A stretch of 17,500 nt of DNA, from contig OZ026553.1 of assembly GCA_964020155.1 (NCBI GenBank), positions 4,646,509 to 4,664,008 on the forward strand. Direction: 5' to 3'. The DNA comes from Chondrilla cf. caribensis (taxonomy: Eukaryota > Porifera > Demospongiae > Chondrillida > Chondrillidae). Made by a program: the position numbers and the translations under genes. This document shows positions 1 to 13,570 of this stretch, piece after piece. Under the pieces are notes generated by a model. The model was not told the origin of the DNA. It worked only from the letters and a program-made list of their open reading frames with translations, and made no database searches. The number at the start of each line of letters is the position of its first letter. Position 1 is the first letter of the stretch.

Positions 1-2652
1 ATTGGTTCAGAAAATGATGAACTATACCCAATATATTTGTACACACAGTCTTCAAGTCATGAAAATCCTGCAACTAAAGAGAAAATTGATTTTCAAGCTG
101 AACTTGTTAAAGGTACGTATCCAGAACATGTAATGATATGTTATTATATTATTTTTTTTTTTCACTGTATGTATATTACCCACATAAATAATACACAGCA
201 GTTTAACAAAATAAATTGATATGGCATAAAATCAAAATGTATGTTGTGGGATCATATTATAATTACAATAAAGGAAAAATGAATATACACATGTGGATAA
301 TATAAAACAAAAAAAATATTGTTACAGAACAATAGTAATAATAATAATAATAATGATAAATTAAATTAATTAATTATATTAATTATTTTTATTGGTTAGT
401 ACTTAATTCATATCTTCCCTATGTAGCTGCCATTGAAAGAGGTGGCTCTGTGGAAATTGAGATTGTCAAGTGTGTCACTCTAGGACCACCGGCAGCTGGA
501 AAGACACAACTCAAGAGAGCATTGTCTGGTGACGTTCAAGAGTCAACTGAGAGCACTCCTGTGTCCACAGCAGCAGAGGTCGTCATGGAGTGTTTCATAG
601 ATGACACACTGAAGTGGGAAAAATTTAATCACGCAAAACTCCAATCCGCTCTCTACCACACTGTCGCAGAGGAGAAGTATGATGCCTGCCAGAGTGTGTT
701 TCAAGTCCCAGAAGACGAACCGTTGATTCCAGCTACTGACAGGTTGCAATCCCCACCTCCTACAGTACCTCAGTTCAGCAAATCGACATTAGAAGATGCT
801 ACAACACCGATTTTACCAAGGAATACTACAACACCACAACACACTCACCCCACAGCTATAGTCGAACAAAAGCCTTCCATTGAGCATGCCTTCTCTAGCC
901 TTAAGGAAAGAGTTCTTCGTAACCTCTCTCAGACGTTAGGTGAGGATCATCTCAATAAAGTCCGTATGATCCATCTGGTTGACAGCGGTGGTCAGCCAGC
1001 CTTCTTCGACTTCCATCCGATGGTTGCCACCTCCCGAGCCATGTACCTCATTGTGTACAACTCGGAGGAAGGTCTCTCTGCCTGTCCAGAGATCACCTAC
1101 CGAAAGCTCTGTCAGTTTGCCACTAAAATTCTTTCCAATCCAACCCAGACCAACTTGGATATGATCAAGCGTTCCCTACACACCCTTCACCACTGCAAGG
1201 AGAAGTTCCTGAAAATGGAAAAGGAGCTGCAGAAACGTCTCAGAGAAGACGGCGACACCTTGGGTCTCAGTGATGTACTTCCAGTTATTATCGTGGGATC
1301 AAGAAAGAACACATGTTCTCAAAGCTTTGAGGAGGCTACAAAGCTGCTGGAATCCCACTGCCGCAGCATCCCAACCTGGGAAGACAGCCAACCATATTTG
1401 ATGTTAGTAGAAAGCCTGGACCCTACTTGCAGTGGTGTTAAGGAGCTGCGTGAAACCGTATCCAATGCTGAATCCAAGTTCAAAATCCGCTTCCCACTTT
1501 TGTGGTTCCATTGTCAGTTGATCTTTTGGTCAACTGATGACTCCGCCCTCTCTGTGCTGACGTACCAAGATCTCCGTAAGCTGTGTACTCAGCACAATCT
1601 TGTCTCATCGGATGAGGAGTTTCTTGCGATGCTAACCACCTTCCACATGCTGGGGATATTCAGCTGTCCCGACCTTGATCACACCAACGTGGACCCAGAC
1701 AACACAGACAACCTACACAGCTCTCCAGTATTCACCAATCCCGACGTCCTCTATCAGCAAGTAACACGCATTTTAGAAATCCCATTTTACGAATTACATA
1801 ATCCGGGACAGAAGATCACAATTGCAAAGAAAAAAGCTTTAACGACACTCCAAAAAAGTGGGATCCTCACTTCTGATTCTCTTGCTCTGTTAGGAGTCCC
1901 AGATGAGCTAGGGTCATTTTTGGGTTTTCGCTCCTACCTCTTGAACTGCCTGCTCAAGTGGGGATTGGCTGCAGAGATGCCAGGAGACCAACTACAGCTG
2001 TTCATTCCCTCAATCCTACCTCCGCGTAGTGATAGAAAGTTTGTCCCAAGCGATCAGAAATGTCCTATTCCCCCACTTGCACTTACTATCAATACAGAGG
2101 AGTCGACTGAGTATTTCGTTCCCCAAGGTCTCTTCCCACACTTTGTAGTGAACATTATCAATCACCATAGCAAGGGTTATGATGTCAGGGTTGGTACGGG
2201 ACCAGCCACTCCTCGCTGTCGAGATGTCATCGCCATTGTCAAGAAAGCCAAAGGAGGAACTCAATACCCATACAACATCTACGCTGTGGACAACATTGAC
2301 CACATCTCAATCCACGTCAACCCAGCCGAGGTGGATGATAAAGACTCCCCCAATTGGTCTCCTGAAGACTGTCACATCGTTGTCAAGGATCTCGAGGATT
2401 CCATGCAAGACGCATATTTCAGACTTTTTGGCACTACTGCACACTCCTCAGTGATTCTCTGCTGTACATGCACATTTTGTCCACTAGCCAGACAAGAAGC
2501 TGATCTTGCCTGTGGAGACAAACTTCATCTTGCTAAGCTTGACAAGGAACGCCTTGCGATGTGCTGTTTATCACCAGAAAATGATGTAGCCAATGACAAG
2601 GAGTGCAGTGACAAAATGAAGTCTATTTTAAAGGGCACAAAATGCACAGGTG

Positions 2653-2728
<76 letters not shown>

Positions 2729-3323
2729 CGTGCGTGTGTGTGCGTGCATGTGTATGTATCTTCTTGTTCTTGAAGTTGTTCTTTGGATTTAGTTCTTTGT
2801 GTATTCATGTATATATACATACAATTGCTATTTTACTTTTGCATTTTAATGTTTGTAGTAACCATGACAACTGGTGACAAACCACAGCCACCCAGTACCT
2901 CTGCATGGGATATGTCCCACTCTCAACACCCTCAGAGTCTGGAGTTCTACAGTGAGTACTAGTGAGATACAGTCAGTGTCTGTTGGTCAGAGCATACAGC
3001 AATAATATTACATTTCTGATTCCATTATCACAGGTCTGACTCCATCAGATGTTGGTCTGAGCAAGATTTTATCAGACCAACCAGTCTGGCATTATCTGGC
3101 AATTGATTTGGGGGTTCCTGTCAACCATGTTCAGGCTTACCGTACAGATCCACTTGGTGGTCTACTAGCCCTGCAATACTGGAGGGACGGTCTCTCTGGA
3201 AAGTCCTACCCCTCAACATGGAGGTTCCTACTACAACAAGTAGAAGCTACCTTTGGTAGAAACGTTGCAAAAGATTTGGAAAAGAAAGCCAGCAGAGATC
3301 CAACATGGAGTGAAGATCAGTAG
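1..3323 (+). CDS. Roc-COR-like GTPase with C-terminal Death domain (5' partial)
   Basis: The 5' end lies outside the window. Exons read as 1-112, 427-2649, 2859-2951 and 3034-3323 (stop TAG), all joined in phase 1 at AG/GT boundaries, giving about 905 visible residues. Counting from the window edge, a P-loop GPPAAGKT is at about residue 57 and a switch II motif DSGGQP at about 223. The G4 position reads VGSRKN at about 327, where an acidic residue is normal. A Thr/Pro-rich insert of roughly 60 residues separates P-loop and switch II. From about residue 390 the sequence resembles a COR domain (winged-helix-like, with a VFTNPDVLYQQV stretch). The last exon encodes a Death-domain fold (WHYLAIDLGV, then a Trp and an LLQQV helix). 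Such Roc/COR/Death proteins are ROCO-family GTPases linked to innate signalling or cell death in animals; the role here is inferred. No LRRs or kinase are visible, but the upstream part is missing. Identity as a ROCO-like GTPase is likely; orthology is unknown. Confidence 0.75.
2650..2756 (+). repeat. (GT)n microsatellite starting at a splice donor
   Basis: An almost pure GT run begins at the exon/intron boundary ACAG|GTGTGT after position 2649. The reading frame stays open through the repeat as a Cys-Val run to 2792, so simple inspection would overextend the GTPase exon. The downstream Death-domain exons join in phase only if the intron starts here. Confidence 0.9.
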
Positions 3324-3546
3324 AAGAAATGACATTATTCTTGTCATGGTCAACTCTACTGCATGTTACAACACAATGTTCACAATGTTTGTTTGGACTT
3401 ATTATGATATTGTGTAGATGTTGAGAAGATATTATTGTGATATATATATTATCAATGTTCAGATTTATTGTTAACGTTTGTGTGTATACTATACTTTATT
3501 GGTAACATATATATCAATAATAATTCTTCATTGTGAAGACGGTAAA

Positions 3547-6758
<3,212 letters not shown>

Positions 6759-6900
6759 CGATTTGTAGTGCAGGCATCGTATACTTGAGCACACTTCTTT
6801 CGCATCTTCAGCACTTCACAAGTAATAGCTGTTAGGACCAATGCTATACTAATGGAGTCATTTTTGTACTAACTTTAAATAGACAATTGGAACAGTCATC

Positions 6901-6906
6901 ATTAAA
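6901..6906 (+). other. Candidate polyadenylation signal ATTAAA of the HDEL gene
   Basis: ATTAAA lies 143 bases after the stop codon of the HDEL CREC gene, a normal 3' UTR distance. The hexamer alone is weak evidence. Confidence 0.4.
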
Positions 6907-7362
6907 TTTCATTCTATAAAATCTAGTGCTAATAAGTATTATCTTTGTACTTGTGCCCAGTTTCTAATACAAACATCCACATCTAACCATAATTATGGAT
7001 CCTCAAGCTCGGGATGTGCACTATGATACTATATGACGATTAACTTGCAAATAATATCAATAATCATATGTGTGAATTGATGCATGATGTGGATGAATGG
7101 CATTTCATATTCAATTAGTGAAACGTGTTATGGGACCCTCTCCAGGCAGAGACCACTTGTTCTACAAGTGCCCACAATTGGACTATCATGTCTGCAATGT
7201 CAACTCAACCACAGTAGTTGAAGCACTTCCGCACTAAGACCATGCACCTATTCCTGGCCTATTGTGTTCTCATAGGTTCATAATATTTCACGCACAATAT
7301 ATAGTGCATATTGTGCACTTTTATACTTAATTGGATGCATTTGTTCAGATATGTCTGCACTA

Positions 7363-7567
7363 CAGTGGAGCCTCTCTATAAAGGACACATTGGGACTAGC
7401 TAATTATAATTTGTCCACTGTAGAGTTGTCCACTCTTCAGAGGTGAAAAATGTACATATTAGCACTATAGGGAAGTCTACTTTTGGTGTCTTAGAAAGTG
7501 TCCTTTGTAGGGTGGTAATTTCTATGGTGTACTTTATTGGGAGAGTCCTTTAGTAGAGGTTCCACTG
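7363..7567. mobile_element. MITE with pogo/Tigger-like ends, copy 1
   Basis: The element starts CAGTGGAGCCTCTCTATAAA and ends in the inverted match GTCCTTTAGTAGAGGTTCCA plus CTG. A TA dinucleotide flanks it at 7361-7362 and 7568-7569, as expected for a TA target duplication. It has no coding capacity at about 205 bp. CAGT ends with TA duplications are typical of the pogo branch of Tc1/mariner; assignment to that branch is inference. Related copies lie at 13832-14030 and 16108-16292. Confidence 0.8.
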
Positions 7568-7709
7568 TATACTATATCACTCATTATACGTACGTACATA
7601 TGTCCACATTTGAAAATGTCATGATTATTTGAAACAATTTTGCCACAGTGGACAGGATTCATTGACATACATAAACAAGTACAATGTTCCAAGTAATGGC
7701 CACACTACA

Positions 7710-9177
7710 CTACAGGTTCAGTTTTGTTCTTCTCCAGTGCCTTCTCTTTGCATTGTACCTGTGTGCGAAGGCAATGAATACACTTAACAAAGGAAATAAA
7801 ATACAGCACAACTTTCTTAGTAAGTACCCTGGTTAGTACATACTCCTGGTTAGTGAATACACCTCACTCGGTCCCTAGCTCATGTACACTATGTCAACCA
7901 GTACTGATAGTAAGTACAGTGTACCTTGCTTAGTAAGTACCCTGGTTAGTACATACTCCTGGTTAGTGAGTACACTTCACTCAGTCCCTAGCTCATGTAC
8001 ACTATGTCAACCAGTACTGATAGTAAGTACAGTGCAACTTGCTTAGTAAGTACCCTGGTTAGTACATACTCCTGGTTAGTGAGTACACTTCACTCAGTCC
8101 CTAGCTCATGTACACTATGTCAAGATAGTAAGTACCTCTGATAAGTAGTACTGATTTGGTGTGCCCTTCAGGGTACTCACTAAGCAAGTTGACTGCACAT
8201 ACTTGACAGCAGTGTGCATGGCCAAACACATCTTAACAACTATGAAGAAGAGAATTCTCTACTATGCTGAAGTAAAACTACATCTAAAAGACACAAATTG
8301 GAATATTCTAATTCTCTTTTCTGACCACAGCTGTTCTAATGGGTAGCAACAGGTGGACAAGGCTACAGTAGTGTGAGAATACCTGCCAAACACATAGCCA
8401 ATGAGGCATGTGACAGACAAACACAGGTGTAATCATAGACACTCTATATCTATGGTGTAATATGCACGTACGTAGCATGGGTTAGGGCATGGTCACCACC
8501 ACAGTCTGCTAGCTAGCCATGTCAACAGAACAATGCCCTGTTGCTGAAAAAACACTAAAAAATAGGATCAGTACGTACTAGAGTTTCTCGGGTGTGGCTG
8601 GAATAGGGCACACCACCCTGCTGTGTTTCAGACTGTAACAAACAAAGGTGTACAAATCCCCCAATACATGTATCTGGACTGGGCATTGTTAATAATAAAC
8701 GCCCACCCTGGTTCCTTAGGACTCTACTGCTATGCTATCCAACGACTGAGGGCATATGGTGGAGTAAGATATCTTGGAATATGCATCTTCAGAAATAGTT
8801 AGTATTTAGCTATGGACGGTTGCTTCAATAGTGAATGGAGATAAGGTTGACATGAACTTGTTTCAATAGTTCAATGACAGAAGGACACTAGACTACCAAG
8901 TCCAAGTTGCATACCATTTTACCCTTGAGCTACACTACACACGCTCACAATGATCTAGAAACATTGTAAGGGAGGGGGAATAGTGGCAATTACCTTATTG
9001 TGTTCCCCGTTCGCATTCTGACCCAGTGCGGAATGGGACGATTTTGCCGCATCTTCTTGGCCAGTTTCTTCTTTATCATTAACCTCTTGTGAGCCGGCTA
9101 TGGTGGAAATATCAAAAGAAACAATAACTTTATACGGTGAAGTGGACCAAGTTCGCATAAAACGCATCACTGACCAT
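7710..9177 (-). CDS. RPL39: Ribosomal protein eL39, complete three-exon gene
   Basis: Read on the minus strand, exon 1 is the ATG alone (9177-9175), followed by GTCAGT. Exon 2 is 9097-8994, and exon 3 is 7758-7710 with stop TAG. The joined product is 51 residues, the usual eL39 length, starting [20 protein letters not shown], containing [16 protein letters not shown] and ending [16 protein letters not shown]. These match the highly basic eL39 consensus almost throughout; the usual C-terminal LGL or LGF is LNL here. eL39 sits near the polypeptide exit tunnel of the 60S subunit. The ATG-only first exon is a common ribosomal protein gene arrangement. Intron 1 is 77 bp (9174-9098). Intron 2 is 1235 bp (8993-7759) and holds a 113-bp tandem repeat. 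The gene is head-to-head with NAP1, 142 bp apart. A pyrimidine tract TCCTTCCT on the minus strand (9235-9228) could be a TOP-type transcription start. Confidence 0.95.
7816..8198. repeat. 113-bp tandem repeat with terminal inverted partial copy
   Basis: The phrase CTTAGTAAGTACCCTGGTTA begins at 7816, 7929 and 8042, giving a 113-bp period. There are two full units and a third that loses a few bases after about 8123. At 8171-8198 the segment GGGTACTCACTAAGCAAGTT reads as the inverse of the unit start, so the array is bounded by an inverted copy. It lies in intron 2 of RPL39. Confidence 0.9.
8199..8990. other. Remainder of RPL39 intron 2
   Basis: Mostly unique AT-rich intron sequence with the second copy of the short dispersed repeat (8429-8473). 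I looked for C/D-box snoRNA motifs on both strands, since ribosomal protein introns often host them, and saw none. Confidence 0.6.
8429..8473. repeat. Short dispersed repeat, copy 2
   Basis: It shares 20 identical bases with 3948-3967 and then the same order of TCTATG, GTGTAATAT and CACGTA motifs. CATAGA and TCTATG form an inverted pair around a 9-base spacer. Confidence 0.55.
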
Positions 9178-9319
9178 AATTTGGACGGTTCTTTCTCTCT
9201 ACAAGAAGACTCGAATACACGTGAGTTAGGAAGGACTGCCCGAGTTCAACACCGAGTTCAAATCTAAAAGTTGAAACTTTAATCCGAGGGCGTGGTTTAC
9301 AACACGTGGTTCTTGAGAA
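9178..9319. promoter_or_regulatory. Bidirectional promoter between RPL39 and NAP1
   Basis: Only 142 bases separate the two divergent start codons. The stretch has two CACGTG E-boxes (9218-9223 and 9303-9308), a GGGCGTGG CACCC-type box near 9289, and a minus-strand pyrimidine tract suited to a TOP start. The NAP1 start context GAAATGGCGGAA also resembles a YY1 site. No TATA box is obvious. Factor binding is inferred from motif likeness only. Confidence 0.7.
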
Positions 9320-10654
9320 ATGGCGGAAAAGGGTAAATGGTAGGTCTCTCGAGGTCAATAACTCTTCCTGAGAGGGAATAATCTCCAATATCACTTGCTA
9401 ACGGAAAGACGTCTAATTGAACAAGATTTTTTCATTTCATTCTTACAGTCCAAGGAAAGGAGGAAAGTGTTGCGGGAATAAAGATGTCGTCCCAGCGAGC
9501 TCTGAAAGAGGAACCAGTAGATCTGGAGGGACAGGTGCTTGTTTGTCTGTCGCTGGTAGATATACGCGAGGTATCTATGTATCCGAGTAGTAGGGTGAGG
9601 TGGTGTAACTTGGACCACTGGGATAACTTGGAATTGGTGGTCTCAAGCTCTCCTAATACTGAGCTTTTCAATGCTATAGTAATACAAGTTAGAGTCGATG
9701 TTGTCTCCATGAAGAGTTGATTTGTATTTTCAGGGCTCTTGTGCATAGCTCGATATGAACTATGTCAAATGACATCAATTTCAAGTTAATCCACTCTCCA
9801 CCCTGTCCACATGTGCTGACACTTTAGCTGTTGGGTATTAACTGGGAGAAGGACCCATTTTGGGCATTTCATGAAATGCTTCCTGACAATCCAGACTTCT
9901 TCAAGAAATGATTAGTTTGTAACATGGATGTGTACCCTCCACCAAGGCAGGTAAACTGTACTGTGGACTCTCCACTGTCAGCTGATATGAGAATAATTAA
10001 TAGCAATTAATTAGCTTTGTACCAATTAATTAGCTTTGTGAATCATTTATAACTTGTTATATCTGTTACATGTACATTCAGACACGTGTGAGGACGTGCA
10101 GTGAATTTTTATTAATCTGCCACCATTTGTTCTTGAAAATATTATGGTAGATTATTGGTACTGGGAAATTGTGGGGGATTCATGACTATCCACCGATGAC
10201 ATTTACCATTGAATAGGGATTTCAAACTGTTGTTGGGAAAATCCTTTCAGATTCAGGAGCGTTTAAAAACGGATTTGTGGTCGAAAGTGGATTTTAGGAA
10301 ATAAAACGAGTTTTTGTGTGCTAAATTTGACCGAATGTCAGCCATGTCAGTGAATACTCCAAAAATTTAAACCCGAAGTACATTGTTATCTGTATATGTT
10401 TGTGTCGTTGTTGTTGTTATTTATTTGTTATGTTACGTATTTGTAGATGTCCAAGAACTAGTTCAACAAATGTTGAGAGACCCCAACATGACTGAAGCCA
10501 TTCAGGTACATACATGTTTTGTAACATTTGCTTCATTCCATCGCTTCTGTGACTTGCGTACGTTTTCAGTTTCTCACTCTGTGTGTGATACATTGTAGTA
10601 GTAGCTCCCGGGCTAGTATCTGACTCACTAAGCACAAATAAGAGCCCCAATGCT

Positions 10655-10748
<94 letters not shown>

Positions 10749-12295
10749 TCCCTCCCTCCTCAGGGACACCTCTCTGGTTTAGTTGGAAAGTCCTCTGGAT
10801 ACATAGAGAGTCTTCCTGAGCCAGTTCAGAGGAGGATAAGAGCCTTGAAGAACATCCAAGTGGATATCATGGGGGTAGAGGAGCAGTTCCACCAGGAAGT
10901 GTGCAAGTTGCAAGCTTCCTTCGAGGAGAAGTTCAAAGACCTGTATTCTAAGGTGTGTATGTGTACATGCATGTGTACATGTGGGTGTGGGTGTGCATGT
11001 GTGCCAGTTTGAGTGGAGATATCAAATCAATGACTTTTACATATGTATGGATGTATATAAAGGGAAAAAAGATGCTAAAATGCTTTGACCAAGGTCTGTT
11101 CCCTTTCCAGCGTAAGTCAATTGTCACTGGGGAGTATGAACCCACGGAGGAGGAGAGCAAGTGGAATGATGGTTCAGATGATGAGGACAAGGAGGAAGAG
11201 GATAAGGAAGATGAGAAGGTGAGTCTGCGAGTGTGGGTGACTGTGTGGAGGTGGTGTGGGGGTGTGTGGGTGTGGGGGTGTTGGTGATTGTGGCTGTGGG
11301 GGTGTGCCCATGTGTCTGGGTGTGGGTGTGGGGGGTGGGGTGGGTATGAATGTGAGGTCGTTAGTGTGTCAATGTATATTTGTAGTGTGACCCGATCTGT
11401 GTATTAAACCCACGCCATCCTTAGCAGTACTACTACGGTACAGTGTACATACATACATTAACATCATCACCCCTGGTGTCCGTCGTGATGATACTGCACA
11501 GCATTATTCAAAGGATGTGTGTACTGAACTACATTTGACATACATACAAACCCTCACTTGTTGGTGTACATACATCCCTACATACATATGTATGTATGTA
11601 TGTACATGTTTCACAGGAGGATGCTGAAGACAAAACAGTCAAAGAAGAGAAGGATGCAGCTGAAGAAGATGAGAGTGACAAGAAAGAAACAGAGGAAAAA
11701 CCAAAGGAGGCCGAAGGGGTAGATGTCAAAGGAATTCCGAGTTTTTGGCTAACAGCAATGAAGAATGTGGAACTACTCGAGCCCCTAATAAGAGTATGTA
11801 CTTACGTATGGGATTGTGGGCATATCACACACATGTACGATACTTGCTTACGTACAGGTTTGTACGTACATAGACTAGTACATGTACACAACAACATGCA
11901 AACTATTATGACTGACCACCTACAGCTACATATAACAACATGCACTTACAGTAATACAGTCTAACATTTGTATGTGTGTACATACGTGTGTACATATGTA
12001 CTTTTGCCGAGTATATACATACTTATGTACGTATTGTTGTACCATATCTGTACTGTGTATAGGACTTACTAGTCTCCCCTTGTCTGTTTAGGAGTGGGAC
12101 AACCCAGTACTGGAGAAGTTGTTGGATATTCGTGTGGTGTACCCGGATGCCAATGGACTGGACTTTGTACTGGAGTTCCATTTCGACGAGAATGAATATT
12201 TCACCCAAAGAGTGAGTCGTGTGTGTGTGCATATGTGCGTGCATTTTGGTTAACTGTATGTAGAATACATACTGTAGTATTCCTGCTCATGTCTC

Positions 12296-12349
<54 letters not shown>

Positions 12350-13516
12350 TGTGTGCTTGGGTACATGCGTGTCTGTGTGTGTGCTTATATCAAAACTGAT
12401 ATGAATTGTACAGTGCTTGTAGTATACTTTTGTACAGTATTTGTACCATGTGTTTTTATGTGTGCATACAACATACAAGTATACATCCTTATCTATGTAC
12501 GTATGTATGTGCATACATAGGTACTAACCAAGAAGTATAAGATCAAATGCAAGTTGGATCCTGAAAGTCCTTTCAGTTTTGAAGGTCCAGAGATAGTGTC
12601 ATCTGAAGGGTAAGCTAGCTGTTAGTGGATTACTCCCAGCTTGTGTGCGTTTGGCTTGAGGGGGTTTCCCCATGCAAGACGTTTGTAGTAGTCTTCTGTG
12701 CCATCTCTCCGTGTATATTGCAATCACAATGATTATATTACGTACAAGTGCAAACATACGATAATGCATGCCTGTATATGTATGTACATCCACGTATATA
12801 TGTAAGTATGTATGTACTAACCAGTTGCAAGTATTTATAATGCATTGTATGGATCACTTGATCTGGGTACCTTCACTCCTGAACTCCTTCCATGTCGTCC
12901 TGAAGGTGTAAGATCAGTTGGAAGGACAGTAAGAATGTGACACTAAAGACTGTCAAGAAGACACAGAAACACAAAAGTATGTACTATCCTATACTGTACT
13001 GTATCAACTATAATATCCTGTACTGTACTGTATTGTACTTTGCTGTACTGTACTGTACTCTACTATACTGTACTTTTCTGTACTTTACTGTACTGTACTT
13101 TCCTGTGCTGTGCTGTACTGTACTGTACTGACTGTGCTGTACTGTACTGTACTTTACTGACTGTGCTGTACTGTACTGTACTTTACTGACTGTGCTGTAT
13201 TTTACTGTACATATTTGCAAACCTATGACCTGTATATACGTACGTATGTACGTATGTGTGGACCTATTGTACACGCCATACCTAGACATACTCAACATCT
13301 ACGTACCAATAATAGTATAGTAGGTATACATACAGTATGTATTGGTGGTGTACGGGTATGGTGTATTGAGTACAGTGAACCTGTGGTACATTCGTTTATG
13401 TGAATACGTGTGCATACGTACATACGTCCATGTACTTTGGTAGGCAAGGGACAGACCAGGACTGTGATGAAGACAGTGAAACAAGAGTCGTTCTTCCACT
13501 TCTTTGAAGGTGTACC

Positions 13517-13570
<54 letters not shown>

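Larger units (their letters stand above)
6759..7709. other. Intergenic region between the HDEL gene and RPL39 (convergent 3' ends)
   Basis: No gene is seen. It begins with the 3' UTR of the HDEL gene and ends with the 3' flank of RPL39. It contains a pogo-like MITE at 7363-7567 and otherwise AT-rich unique sequence. Confidence 0.7.

Noticed and set aside
2650..2792. Extension of the GTPase exon as a Cys-Val tail
   Set aside because: It is translation through a GT microsatellite. Splicing at 2649 restores phase with downstream exons carrying a Death domain.
7759..8993. Intronic snoRNA in RPL39
   Set aside because: No TGATGA-type C box paired with a CTGA D box was seen on either strand of the intron.
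8955..9394. Two minus-strand frames of 71 and 75 codons upstream of and within RPL39
   Set aside because: They are in other frames. The true product uses short exons that match eL39 exactly in length and sequence.
9391..9746. Minus-strand frames of 75 and 104 codons
   Set aside because: They are antisense to the candidate NAP1 alternative exon, with no recognised family and no supporting splice pattern.
13008..13298. Tyr/Ser-rich frames near 13000
   Set aside because: They arise from the TGTAC pentanucleotide repeat inside a NAP1 intron.
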